Assembly (NCBI GenBank): GCA_013215655.1
Contig: JABSOX010000011.1
Coordinates: 13,024-77,023 of the forward strand
Source of the DNA: Colwellia sp.
Lineage (GTDB): Bacteria > Pseudomonadota > Gammaproteobacteria > Enterobacterales > Alteromonadaceae
Direction: 5' to 3'
DNA length: 64,000 bases
Part shown: positions 1-8,372 of the stretch, one piece after another
How the letters are laid out: the number at the start of each line of letters is the position of its first letter
How positions within the stretch are numbered: position 1 is the stretch's first letter
Notes under the pieces: generated by a model
Told to the model about the DNA's origin: nothing
Seen by the model: only the letters and a program-made list of their open reading frames with translations
Databases searched by the model: none
Program-made: the position numbers and the translations under genes

Positions 1-119
1 AAAGAAAAATCTCGCTCCGAAAGATTCAGGTCAGTAGAGAGCCTGACGCAAGACAGTCCTTTGGCGATGGCCTCCAGCGCTTGTTGGGCATTAGTCGTAT
101 GAAGGTAGTAGCCGAGCAT
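1..119 (-). CDS. Partial unknown protein at window edge
   Basis: An open frame runs leftward from an ATG at 119 and leaves the window without a stop, giving 39 visible residues. The peptide begins MLGYYLHTTNAQQALEAIAK and the DNA is richer in GC than its neighbours, which might fit a transposase-like or other transferred gene, but I do not recognise the family. A TATAAT-like hexamer lies about 40 bases upstream and there is no obvious ribosome binding site. It could be a chance frame or a gene remnant. Confidence 0.35.
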   Translation of the reverse strand, partial: MLGYYLHTTNAQQALEAIAKGLSCVRLSTDLNLSERDFS

Positions 120-402
120 ATTATTTGTCTATCTAGTTAAAATACTGACCGTATTATACATGTTTCAGCGCTAGTGGTTTACTCAAATAAGCCATTACGG
201 CGGGTCTAAACACCTAACGTCACCGTCTTTCGCATCACCGGGATGATATTGTCGATGCGCCGATTACACGTAAAAGAAAAAGCAGCAGTTTTCGCTATCG
301 ACAACATCTCAGAAACCTCATATATTAATTAATTACAACCATTTCACATTGACTTCACATCTTGATAAGTAAACTCGTTTTAAACATATCGAGGAACTGC
401 CC

Positions 403-1494
403 ATGTTAAATAAATATCCAAAAACCAAAATTACCTTAATCAGTCTATTGAGTTTGATTATTTTATTAGTGACTTTTGTTTTTTGGTTAAGGGGTCTTAT
501 CCCTGCTAACACTATTCACAAAGACGATACAATGACCCAACCTCAAGAGCTTGTTTATCTATCACAAGGGGTAAAAGATCAGCGTGGAAAAATACTTGCC
601 GTGGTAACCAGTACCGACATTATGGGGGCTAGTGGCAAAAAGACCGGATATGAATTAACCGAATTGGCACGAGCCTATTATGTATTTCAAGCCAATGGTT
701 TTGAGGTGGATATTGCTAGCCCTAAAGGTGGTAAGCCGCCAGTAGTAATAGACGAAGATGATATGGGTAAGTTCGATTATGCTTTTTTAAACGATACGGT
801 TGCGCAGCATAAAGTTGATCATAGTATTGCCATGGCTGATGTTGATAGGAGCCAGTACAAGGCTGTTTATTTCGTCGGTGGCAAAGGCGCGATGTTTGAT
901 TTCCCCGAAAACGCCGCGATCAAATCATTAGTGAGTGATTATTATCAAACGGGCAAAGTGGTGGGTGCTGTATGTCATGGGCCGGCTGCATTGGTCAATG
1001 TCACCTTAGATGATGGCACCGCTTTATTAGCCAATAAAACAGTGGCCAGTTTTACCAACGATGAAGAGCTGTTATTAATTCCTGATGCAAAAGAAGTCTT
1101 TGGTTTCTTATTGCAAGATAAATTAATTGAACAAGGGGCGAATTTTGATGCAGGTTATGTGTATTTGGATAACATGGTTCAAGATGGCAATTTAGTCACC
1201 GGGCAAAATCCTTGGTCTGTATGGTCGGTTGCAGAAGCTATGATTGAACAATTAGGTTATCTCCCCGTTAAACGCCAGGTCACTGCTGAAGAAAATACTA
1301 TCAATATATTAATAACTTACGAAAACGAAGGCATTCAACAAGCTAAAGCAAAAATAACATCACTGTTAGCTAATGACGAACAATCGTTTGATCGAATTTT
1401 ACTCGCTGTGCACACCATGGTTTATGGAATGCAATGGGAGATCGGCAAGTCTATTGACATGTTACGTTTACTTTCTTTTGCCAATAATGACTAA
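403..1494 (+). CDS. Membrane-anchored DJ-1/PfpI family protein
   Basis: This 363-residue protein has one N-terminal membrane segment (about residues 9-29) followed by a DJ-1/PfpI (class I glutamine amidotransferase-like) domain at about residues 58-290. The nucleophile elbow AVCHGPAAL holds Cys191 and His192, the usual reactive pair. Family members include glyoxalase III/deglycase-type chaperones, proteases and amidases, so the substrate cannot be read from sequence. The single helix suggests the domain is held at the inner membrane facing the periplasm. After the domain there is a C-terminal extension of about 65 residues that I do not recognise. The start is supported by GAGGA eight bases upstream. 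A small lipoprotein gene follows 44 bases later and may be co-transcribed. A second DJ-1 gene lies at 14894-16009. Confidence 0.85.
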   Translation: MLNKYPKTKITLISLLSLIILLVTFVFWLRGLIPANTIHKDDTMTQPQELVYLSQGVKDQRGKILAVVTSTDIMGASGKKTGYELTELARAYYVFQANGFEVDIASPKGGKPPVVIDEDDMGKFDYAFLNDTVAQHKVDHSIAMADVDRSQYKAVYFVGGKGAMFDFPENAAIKSLVSDYYQTGKVVGAVCHGPAALVNVTLDDGTALLANKTVASFTNDEELLLIPDAKEVFGFLLQDKLIEQGANFDAGYVYLDNMVQDGNLVTGQNPWSVWSVAEAMIEQLGYLPVKRQVTAEENTINILITYENEGIQQAKAKITSLLANDEQSFDRILLAVHTMVYGMQWEIGKSIDMLRLLSFANND

Positions 1495-1538
1495 TCATTA
1501 AATTACTATTTTTAGAGAAAATTTTAAGAGAAAAAGGA

Positions 1539-2006
1539 ATGAAATATACCCAAGCTTTTCTAATCACCTTAACACTGCTGAGCTTAACCGGTTGCGGTAT
1601 TACTAATATACTTCGTATTAGAAATGCCAATGATAATATTGTTCCTTTATGGAAAGGTAATCAAACGCAAGCTGATTTAATCACCCATTATATTGGTGTA
1701 AAGCCATTCATAGAAGTGTCTATTAATGGCATTGATGGCTTTAAATTTTTACTTGATTCCGGTGCTACCTTTAGTATTTTAGAAGACAGCGACAAAGTTA
1801 AGATGCTTAATCTACAAAAGGGTTATTCATTTCCAATAGGCGGTTTTGGAGATGATGGAGCTTCTCAGGGATATCAAACAAAGGCAAAAAAATTAAGTTT
1901 CAGCAGTGTTGACTCTGGTGTTGAGTTTAGCGATGTTACCTTTGCTTATATTCCCTTATCTGGTACTAAATACTTCCTAGATAAAGTGCTAGAGAAAACT
2001 TCATAA
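1539..2006 (+). CDS. Retropepsin-like lipoprotein, probably C-truncated
   Basis: The 155-residue product begins with a lipoprotein signal peptide (lipobox LTGC, Cys19). It then carries the first half of a retropepsin-like aspartic protease domain, with the active-site motif LLDSGATFS near residue 72. Bacterial relatives normally run longer and contain a second conserved DG(I/L)(I/L)G motif followed by more strands, and often a PDZ domain. Here the frame stops soon after the region where that motif should begin, and no other frame downstream restores it. The start follows an AAAAAGGA ribosome binding site. A truncated, possibly inactive protein seems likely, because the next 1 kb also contains broken genes. 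Confidence 0.65.
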   Translation: MKYTQAFLITLTLLSLTGCGITNILRIRNANDNIVPLWKGNQTQADLITHYIGVKPFIEVSINGIDGFKFLLDSGATFSILEDSDKVKMLNLQKGYSFPIGGFGDDGASQGYQTKAKKLSFSSVDSGVEFSDVTFAYIPLSGTKYFLDKVLEKTS

Positions 2007-2035
2007 GGTAAGTACTTATGTGTTAGGGCTTATCT

Positions 2036-2811
2036 TTAAAATCCTGTTTGGTTTCCAGCACGTCCTCGTAATAGTTTGAATTTATGAAACCCCATATTAG
2101 CTAGTTTTTCTATGTCAAAGTCTATCAGGCCTTTCATTTGTCGCTCTTTTATTGTGCGAGAGCATTTCAGTTCGCCTTGCCCTTTTTTATTGAATTTAGA
2201 GAAGTACTTGTAACATATTTTAGCAGGGCAAGTGTAAGCACACCCCGCATTTGCAAAGAGTCTGATTCTACTTTTATCACAATGCTGTTTAATAACTTAT
2301 CATCATCATTAGCGCTCATTGGTAAAACTAGTGTGTTATATATTTCTAATGCTTCATTTATTTGTTCAATGTTTGAAATGTTTTTTATAACGCTGGCTTC
2401 AATATCGTAATCAGGAAAGTCTCTTTTAATCCAGCTAGCTAAATTATCATTGGTACAGATGATAGAATTTAGAGGATGATGATAGTTTGAAAGAAATTTC
2501 TTATTATTTTGATATTCTTCTTCGTTTGCAAAATGATTAGTAAAGGGAATTCTTAAGCCAATACCCATATTATTTAATTCTAATACGTTTTCATTTGATA
2601 ATTGAGGCACATAGAAAGCCCTGTCGCCATAAAGAGAAGATTGTTCAACAAAACCAAAAACACTTTCTATTTTTTCTATGGGAACACTACTGAAGTTTTT
2701 ATGGATAAAACTTGTAATTGATTCTTGTATTAATTTCCCTCTCGCTGAAATGGTATAGGTGTTTATCTGCTTAGTTGTATTTAGAGGATTAGTTATTTTG
2801 TTATTTTGCAT
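2036..2811 (-). pseudogene. U32-like TIM-barrel protein broken by a frameshift
   Basis: The intact frame from 2811 gives 214 residues and stops at 2167, but its last 40 residues look out of place. In another frame the sequence continues from about 2290 to a stop at 2036. That frame encodes a cysteine cluster beginning FANAGCAYTCPAKICY. Joined, the two pieces make a protein of about 258 residues. The N-terminal part resembles the barrel of U32 peptidase-like proteins (segments such as IICTNDNLASWIKRDFPD and IEASVIKNI), and the cluster sits where U32-like proteins carry a C...CP...Y motif. The shift lies within about 2272-2300. I infer a recent single-indel inactivation or a sequencing error. 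The precise family is uncertain. Confidence 0.6.
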
Positions 2812-2962
2812 CTACAAACATCAATCAATGATAATCGCCCTATTATATTAGTTGGCATAGAACTTTCCTTGATTCATATCAATAGTCACTTGAGAGAACA
2901 AACTATTTTAGTGAAAAAATTGCTCCTAAATATTACGGAATAGAACGGCTTGCGTAATATTT

Positions 2963-3045
2963 TTACGCTTTTTGACATTGCGAACAAAAAACTGAGCTGC
3001 GACCTGCTGAACAAAATAACCAGGACGGCTATCTAGTTTAGTAAC
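2963..3045 (-). pseudogene. Remnant of a second mutM 3' end
   Basis: Read on the minus strand, this segment encodes DSRPGYFVQQ and then, in another frame, AGRSSVFCSQCQKA followed by TAA. These match the MutM tail encoded at 5393 (DGRPGYFVQQ and AGRSSVFCSQCQKA). The 23 residues between them, with the first half of the zinc finger, are deleted, and the join lies in a short CAG/GCAG overlap. In the last 45 bases the differences from the intact gene all fall in third codon positions or the stop codon and are synonymous. The fragment therefore diverged while still under protein-level selection. It cannot encode a working product. Confidence 0.8.
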
Positions 3046-3584
3046 AACGAAATAAATTTAAGATTAAGAATAACTATAACGAAGCATAAATTCTGCATCA
3101 TTAAACGCCGAAATTAAAATCAATTTTCACATATTGCCATCATGGATGATGACAAAAGAAAAGCTGTGCAGGGAAGTGCGATCTTTGCTGTTATGTCGAT
3201 ACATTAGTTTCAATATAGGACACGTTTAATGCAGCAGCCGCTCTGGGGTGTAGGGATCTTTGGCGGTTTAAAGCCCCCTGAGTGCCGTCGAGCACCCTCG
3301 ACAATATCAGCAAGATGACAACTCGATAACGCCCCTTATTGTGTGATACAACTACGCTATAACTAATACCATAGAGCAACCTATACAAAAGAAATCTGAA
3401 GCTTCGGCTTTCCTAGCGAACTGTCTTTTGAACACATCGGCCAAAGTATAATTTAATGTTCAGATAGAATATTGTTTTCCAGAAATTTGATTAAAATCAG
3501 TCAGAACATTGTTTGCACTAATTTGTACGTAGAAAAAATGGTATAGTTCATTCAATTATTCAACATAGATAGCGAAAAGTAGTA
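3046..3584. other. Noncoding stretch with a GC-richer block
   Basis: I see no convincing gene here. A block at about 3230-3345 is clearly richer in GC than its surroundings and contains a short hairpin (GTCGAG/CTCGAC near 3287-3302). A 65-residue minus-strand frame across it has no ribosome binding site and a composition unlike a protein. It may be a remnant or a structured RNA. Confidence 0.4.
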
Positions 3585-3767
3585 ATGCGGATCAAATTAA
3601 CCCAAGACCTAAAATGTCACCAGGACACTTTTTTAACTGGTGAAGAGTATGAAGCAGTATTGATATTACCTCGCTCAACAACTGTAGAGTTTATTGCAGA
3701 TTCAGGAAAAAAAATCAGAGCATTTAGTTATGAATATGTGAAAGTAGAACCTGCAACAGAGATCTAG
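3585..3767 (+). CDS. Small hypothetical protein
   Basis: A 60-residue frame starts at ATG 3585 after a weak purine-rich site (GCGAAAAG). The product has no signal peptide or membrane segment and alternates hydrophobic and charged residues in a way that suggests a small beta-rich soluble protein, with TVEFIADSGKKIRAFSYEYV near its end. I do not recognise the family. It stands alone between the mutM remnant and the PD40 gene, inside the segment bounded by the two mutM 3' ends. Confidence 0.5.
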   Translation: MRIKLTQDLKCHQDTFLTGEEYEAVLILPRSTTVEFIADSGKKIRAFSYEYVKVEPATEI

Positions 3768-4118
3768 CCAAATTAGTATCATTATAATAATTAGTGAGAG
3801 AATCGAAGCAAAGCCACTGACATTAATTTAGCTGATTAGTGAACTTCCCATACATAGTTTACTAGACATCTACAGTTTGACTTCTGTATCGATTTTCATT
3901 TATTACAACATTAAATCAGCTTGATTTAATGTTGTTAACGTTGAGCTATATGCCCCACAGCGAATTAGAGCCAACCGTCACTTTCACCACATTGCGGACA
4001 TTAGCCGTTTCATCAAAGTTAGGTTTCGGATTAGATTTTGTATCGATAATGCTCTACTCAACGGGCAATGGGAGCGTAACGAGTCTTGCTCCGCTGAAGT
4101 AGCTTGTTATATGGTTTG
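3768..4118. other. Intergenic region with a 14-bp palindrome
   Basis: A perfect inverted repeat with 14-bp arms at 3905-3918 and 3922-3935 and a three-base loop could be a transcript end, although no T-run follows. A short frame from ATG 3950 to TAG 4102 (50 residues) has no ribosome binding site and is probably chance. Otherwise nothing recognisable is seen. Confidence 0.4.
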
Positions 4119-5030
4119 CTATTTGGGCCGGAGCGTTTCAATAATTTGTGCATCCACCCAGTAGATATTTACCTCTTCGTTTCCGCGTTTTGTCCGCTTA
4201 TCAAAGAATAGAAATTGTCCATCGGGTGACAAACTTGGATTTTTTTCAGAATGAGCGGTATTTATCTTGTCGCCCATATTAATGGCAGGGCCCCATGAGC
4301 CATCAGCCGCGCGATAACTGATATAAATGTCAGATCTGCCCTGTCCATCTTCTCTGACGCTATCAAAGATAATAAAGCTTTCATCCGGCGCAATATAAGG
4401 GTGGGCATTGTATCTGCCGATGCCAAACTGAGGACCCAATGATTTAGGCTCTTCATGTTTGCCGTCTACCAAGCGGGAATAACGCAAAGGAATATCCATC
4501 TTTTGACTATAGGTATCAAAGTAATACGTGCCGTTTGAAGACGCCGATAGCCTCATAATCTCTATATTTTCGAAGAGCTCGCCGAGGCCTTTTACCTCTG
4601 ACCAACCATCGCTTGTGCGTTCTACATAAGCATTTTTTAAATAGATGGTGTTACCATCGGGTGAGATGGATGGTTCGCTCACAGCCGTCGCGACAACAGA
4701 CTGCTGCCATTTATTATTTTTATATTCAATGACAATCAACCCAGCCGTAGAAGTTTCTCCTTTAAATGCTCCAACTTTTACTATTCCAGAATATTTCTCA
4801 GCATTTCTAACGAAATAAAAGGTATTCATATCCGCCCCGAACATGCCCTCAACTTCAACAAATCCCTCTGTATTGACAATACCGGGTGCAAAAATTTCAG
4901 GTGTTGATCCAGGTGGCGTTTGACCGAGATAGGGACCATCAGGGATGGAAATGTCATCTTGACTATAACTGTTACTACTTATAGTTAACATAGAAAGTAT
5001 CAGAATTATTGAAATACAAATACGCTTCAT
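4119..5030 (-). CDS. Exported PD40 (TolB-like) beta-propeller protein
   Basis: The 303-residue protein begins with a Sec signal peptide (MKRICISIILILSMLTISS, cleavage near SYS). The mature part contains repeats of the WD40-like/PD40 type, recognisable by PDGNTIYLK, PDESFIIFDS and PDGQFLFFDKR. Such repeats form a beta-propeller like that of TolB and act as binding platforms in the periplasm or at the surface. No catalytic motif is visible. The gene is monocistronic and lies between the intact mutM and the mutM remnant, so it may be cargo of an insertion at the mutM 3' end. The name follows from the repeats only; its partner or ligand is unknown. Confidence 0.7.
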   Translation of the reverse strand: MKRICISIILILSMLTISSNSYSQDDISIPDGPYLGQTPPGSTPEIFAPGIVNTEGFVEVEGMFGADMNTFYFVRNAEKYSGIVKVGAFKGETSTAGLIVIEYKNNKWQQSVVATAVSEPSISPDGNTIYLKNAYVERTSDGWSEVKGLGELFENIEIMRLSASSNGTYYFDTYSQKMDIPLRYSRLVDGKHEEPKSLGPQFGIGRYNAHPYIAPDESFIIFDSVREDGQGRSDIYISYRAADGSWGPAINMGDKINTAHSEKNPSLSPDGQFLFFDKRTKRGNEEVNIYWVDAQIIETLRPK

Positions 5031-5392
5031 AATTTACCTTTATTTTGAAATCAACGAATTATTTAACTTCGCTAAATGTGATTAAAGAATACATCAGTTT
5101 AAACAAGCCGACTCTAAAACACCTGAAGTCCTTATGAATTTCTGCTGATTTTTTTCTGACGGCGACAATCAACTTATTAAATGTATATAACGATTTTTAT
5201 GGAGACGCCTCAGTAACATGACTCGAGTAATTCATTAGGAAATATATGGAAAAAGTTTAAAAGCTAACTATAACGCGCACCAAGTGACCCTAAGAATTCG
5301 TTTTTCATAAAACTTAATTTAACAATAGGCTTTTAAAAAATCAACATAATTGAGGGCTATCTAATCCCCCTAAAACATTTCTAATTCTACAC
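5031..5392. other. Noncoding stretch downstream of mutM
   Basis: No gene or clear terminator is visible. The sequence is AT-rich with scattered stops in all frames. The promoter of the PD40 gene should lie in its left part. Confidence 0.4.
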
Positions 5393-6208
5393 CTACGCTT
5401 TTTGGCATTGTGAACAAAAAACGGAGCTACGGCCTGCTTGACGCACTTCTTCAAGTATCGTTTCGCAAACTAAACACTTTTTACCTGCACGACCATAAAC
5501 CATTAATTGTTGAACAAAGTATCCGGGGCGACCATCAGGTTGGGTAAAGTCTTTTAACGTTGTTCCACCTTGCTCTATTGCTGCGGCTAGTACTTGCTTA
5601 ATGATATCTGTTAATTGATCAAGACGTTTTTTAGTGATTTTTCCTGCTTTTGTCGTTGGTAAGATGCCTGCTTTAAATAATGCTTCATTAGCATAAATAT
5701 TACCGACGCCAACCACCACTTGATTATTCATTAGGAATGTTTTGATTGGTACGGTTCGTTTTTTGGCTTTTATAAAAAGATAACCATGTAAAAAATCATC
5801 ACTCAGTGGCTCGGGACCTAGCTTGGCTAAAAAACCTTGTTCATCTTGATGTTGTTCTAACCATAATACTGCACCAAAACGACGGGGATCGTTGAAACGT
5901 AGCACTTTATTGTTATCAAAGGCCAAATCAAAATGGTCATGTTTAACGATAGGTGTCTTTTCATCAATAATACGAATAGTGCCTGACATACCTAAGTGAA
6001 TCAGCAAAGTGCCTGAGTCAAAACGCAACATTAAATATTTGGAACGACGGTCAATACGTAGTACTTTTTGACCTACCAGTAGTTTTACTTCATCAGGTAT
6101 TGGCCAACGTAATCTAGCATTACGCACCACAACACCTGTTACAGATTGGTTTATAATATGAGGCGAGATGCCTAATCGACAAACTTCTACTTCAGGTAAT
6201 TCAGGCAT
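5393..6208 (-). CDS. mutM: Formamidopyrimidine-DNA glycosylase MutM (Fpg)
   Basis: This base-excision repair enzyme removes oxidised purines such as 8-oxoguanine and nicks the abasic site. The 271-residue protein starts with the invariant PELPEVE, whose proline (after Met removal) is the catalytic nucleophile and whose glutamate is catalytic. It has the helix-two-turn-helix segment around VVGVGNIYANEALF. It ends with a zinc finger of two cysteine pairs (CLVC and CSQC) and the family's usual C-terminal length. It lies 9 bases downstream of the ATP-grasp gene in a minus-strand group with the rpmBG neighbourhood, as in many gammaproteobacteria. A decayed copy of its 3' end lies at 2963-3045. Confidence 0.97.
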   Translation of the reverse strand: MPELPEVEVCRLGISPHIINQSVTGVVVRNARLRWPIPDEVKLLVGQKVLRIDRRSKYLMLRFDSGTLLIHLGMSGTIRIIDEKTPIVKHDHFDLAFDNNKVLRFNDPRRFGAVLWLEQHQDEQGFLAKLGPEPLSDDFLHGYLFIKAKKRTVPIKTFLMNNQVVVGVGNIYANEALFKAGILPTTKAGKITKKRLDQLTDIIKQVLAAAIEQGGTTLKDFTQPDGRPGYFVQQLMVYGRAGKKCLVCETILEEVRQAGRSSVFCSQCQKA

Positions 6209-6217
6209 AATTTCTCT

Positions 6218-7108
6218 TTAATTCTCTAAATTGGAATTGTTAAGCTGAGCTATACGTTGGACAAAAGCATTGGCAAAACGAGCTGCTGAGTTCTTATCCA
6301 TATTAAAATACAGTGACGGCTCAATTAATTCTGCTTCCATCAAAGCGAAACTCTGTTGATAACGAACAAAATCAAGACGTGCGTATAGAGGTACTTCAGC
6401 AAGTGCCACTAACGTTTTTTCTGCTTGTATTATCAATTTATTTTCTGGTTCAACGCTGATTAATCGTCCGCCGTGCTCTTCTTGTACACGAAAGTCGTTA
6501 TTCTTTGGTATTTTCAAAATGGCATGGCTATATTGACCATTAAAGTAGAATAGTGAATATTCACCTTCATTTAAAATACTTTCCATAAATGGCTGCACCA
6601 TAAAAGCTCTGGCGCTAAAAGCCAGCTTCAACTCAGCTAAATGTTCTTGGTAATTATGCTTATGTAACCAAAAAGTATTATCGGCGTTAGCACTAATACG
6701 TGGCTTCAAGATAATTTGTTCGACATCAAAATGTGTGAAATATGTCGTAAGTCTGTCTTCGCAGAACCCCTCTTGCCATAGGGTAGGTACAATTTTTACT
6801 TGTTTCTTTGTTAATTCCTGTAAGTAGATTTTATCAATATTCCAACGGACTATCGCCAAGCTATTTTCTAGATGTGCTGACGATTGTTCAATTGCCGCTA
6901 AAACCTTTAAAAACCCCTTAGCATCGTCCTGATAGTCCCACGGAGAACGAATGATAACTGCATCATAATCATTCCAGTTAACTTGTTGCTCGCGCCATGA
7001 GATTAACTGAGTTTGCCAGCCTAATGCACTTAATGGTTGATCCAATAAATAATCATAGACTTCAAACTCATCGAGACTATCCATGGTTAAAATTGCACAG
7101 TTCTTCAT
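6218..7108 (-). CDS. ATP-grasp family ligase-like protein
   Basis: The 296-residue cytosolic protein resembles ATP-grasp enzymes of the glutathione synthetase/RimK/DcsG type. Visible support includes the N-terminal preATP-grasp region (SPWDYQDDAKGFLKVL), the nucleotide-binding strand around QIILKPRISANADNTFW, FMVQPFMESILNEGEYSLFY, and the C-terminal metal-binding region LMEAELIEPSLYFNMD, where E and N would bind Mg. Such enzymes join a carboxylate to an amine or thiol using ATP. The substrate cannot be deduced. It lies directly upstream of mutM and 33 bases downstream of a small membrane protein gene, probably in one operon. Confidence 0.8.
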   Translation of the reverse strand: MKNCAILTMDSLDEFEVYDYLLDQPLSALGWQTQLISWREQQVNWNDYDAVIIRSPWDYQDDAKGFLKVLAAIEQSSAHLENSLAIVRWNIDKIYLQELTKKQVKIVPTLWQEGFCEDRLTTYFTHFDVEQIILKPRISANADNTFWLHKHNYQEHLAELKLAFSARAFMVQPFMESILNEGEYSLFYFNGQYSHAILKIPKNNDFRVQEEHGGRLISVEPENKLIIQAEKTLVALAEVPLYARLDFVRYQQSFALMEAELIEPSLYFNMDKNSAARFANAFVQRIAQLNNSNLEN

Positions 7109-7141
7109 GTTTCCTTCCTAAAATAGGTTATTTCAAAAAAA

Positions 7142-7627
7142 CTAATTATTAAATACTGGTGAGGGTAATAACTGTTGAAATATTTGCATCGGCAACGAAA
7201 ACCACAATTGCGATTGATGATTAAAAACTAACAACTCATCTGTTACTGAATAAAGACTCAATACCGCTGCTTGCTCTTGGCCTGCTAAATTCACGGTAAT
7301 AATCAAGGCCATTTTTTTATCAACAATAGGAGCCTCAGTGAGCACATCTCCAGTAACTTGCTGCCATGACATCATCATTTGCTCTAATGCTTGTCCTGAT
7401 AGCTTCGCGGGTGTTGCTCGCCACGTTCTGCCTATTCGTTCTATAAGTATATTGTTATTAAGGGCTAACGTTAGAATAACAGAGCCGTTGCCTAATAAGC
7501 TCTGCTCAGAGGCTACATCGGTATTGTTATCTGAGAATAGTTGTTTATTGGTAACATTAATCACCAGAATAAAAATCATTACCACAAAAATAATAACGTT
7601 ATTCCAACCTGTACGGGATAATTTCAT
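7142..7627 (-). CDS. Hypothetical single-span membrane protein
   Basis: The 161-residue product has an uncleaved N-terminal membrane helix (about residues 9-25, NNVIIFVVMIFILVINVTN). A periplasmic domain of about 130 residues rich in short beta strands follows. I do not recognise a named family. It is transcribed with the ATP-grasp gene and mutM from a promoter that must lie between its start and the rpmG terminator at 7678-7706. Confidence 0.6.
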   Translation of the reverse strand: MKLSRTGWNNVIIFVVMIFILVINVTNKQLFSDNNTDVASEQSLLGNGSVILTLALNNNILIERIGRTWRATPAKLSGQALEQMMMSWQQVTGDVLTEAPIVDKKMALIITVNLAGQEQAAVLSLYSVTDELLVFNHQSQLWFSLPMQIFQQLLPSPVFNN

Positions 7628-7677
7628 TGCTGCATTCAGTTAAGTGTTATTGTTTGATGATACCGAATTTTGGACAA

Positions 7678-7706
7678 TAAAAAACCCAGCAATTGCTGGG
7701 TTTTTA
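7678..7706 (-). terminator. Terminator of rpmB-rpmG
   Basis: Perfect 10-bp stem (7681-7690 with 7695-7704), loop AATT, with T-runs on both sides, 15 bases after the rpmG stop. It should end the rpmBG transcript and can work in both directions. Confidence 0.85.
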
Positions 7707-7721
7707 AATAAACTAAATCAA

Positions 7722-7877
7722 TTACTTGATTTTAGCTTCTTTATACATAACATGCTGACGGATTCTTGGATCAAACTTCTTGATCTCCATCTTTTCAGGC
7801 ATAGTCTTTTTATTCTTATCAGTAGTATAAAAATGACCTGTACCAGCACTAGATACTAAACGTATTTTATCGCGCAT
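7722..7877 (-). CDS. rpmG: 50S ribosomal protein L33
   Basis: This 51-residue protein matches bacterial L33 throughout: [19 protein letters not shown] at the start and [19 protein letters not shown] at the end. It is a small component of the large ribosomal subunit near the E site. It is the cysteine-free form, so it carries no zinc ribbon. It follows rpmB by 9 bases, the universal rpmB-rpmG pair, and is closed by the terminator at 7678-7706. It is too short for many gene finders, and a longer frame on the opposite strand (7644-7859) is its shadow. Confidence 0.97.
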   Translation of the reverse strand: MRDKIRLVSSAGTGHFYTTDKNKKTMPEKMEIKKFDPRIRQHVMYKEAKIK

Positions 7878-7886
7878 AACGGTTCC

Positions 7887-8123
7887 TTAAACTTTTTCGC
7901 CACGGGCACGGATATCTGTTAATACAGCATCAATACCTTTTTTATCGATAATACGCATTCCTTTCGGAGTTAAACGTAATTTAACGAAACGATTTTCACT
8001 CTCAACCCAAAAACGGTGAGATTGAAGGTTAGGTAAGAAACGACGTCTAGTTGCGTTTCTTGCGTGAGAACGGTTGTTCCCTACGATTGGTTTTTTGCCT
8101 GTTACTTGGCAAACTTTAGACAT
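7887..8123 (-). CDS. rpmB: 50S ribosomal protein L28
   Basis: The 78-residue protein starts [20 protein letters not shown] and contains the L28 signature through [20 protein letters not shown]. It belongs to the large ribosomal subunit. A GTG nine bases upstream would add three residues, but the ATG at 8123 fits the family and has GGAG eight bases before it. It heads the rpmB-rpmG operon. The leader to the candidate promoter is about 80 bases long. Confidence 0.97.
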   Translation of the reverse strand: MSKVCQVTGKKPIVGNNRSHARNATRRRFLPNLQSHRFWVESENRFVKLRLTPKGMRIIDKKGIDAVLTDIRARGEKV

Positions 8124-8203
8124 GTGAGTCACTCCAAAATTAATTTCAGCTCGAGCTGTTACTCCCCAAGACCGTCGCCTCGGGATCCTGAAAAAGGTGG
8201 CAT

Positions 8204-8209
8204 ATTATA
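8204..8209 (-). promoter_or_regulatory. Candidate -10 box for rpmBG
   Basis: On the minus strand this reads TATAAT, 80 bases upstream of the rpmB start. No good -35 hexamer is seen at 17 bases, so the assignment rests on the -10 match and position. Confidence 0.35.
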
Positions 8210-8296
8210 GAGAAACTGAAAAACGAATACCAGCTTTTATACTAAAGATCCGCAAAGGTTTTACTATTCTGTTACTTTTTAACCAGTTAACTAACA

Positions 8297-8323
8297 AAAA
8301 AACCACTATTCAAGTGGTTTTTT
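8297..8323 (-). terminator. Terminator downstream of the parA-like operon
   Basis: An 11-bp stem (8297-8307 with 8313-8323) around a five-base loop has T-runs on both strands. It lies 50 bases beyond the stop of the ribbon-helix-helix gene and insulates it from rpmB. Confidence 0.8.
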
Positions 8324-8372
8324 AGCAAATTATCATCATTTATTAAAATTGTTGATTATTTATTCTCAACTT

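Noticed and set aside
3191-3388. 65-residue minus-strand frame
   Set aside because: No ribosome binding site, odd composition across a GC-rich noncoding block, no recognisable motif.
3950-4102. 50-residue plus-strand frame
   Set aside because: No ribosome binding site and no recognisable family; listed only in the intergenic note.
7644-7859. 71-residue plus-strand frame
   Set aside because: It is the antisense shadow of rpmG, whose short frame is unmistakable.
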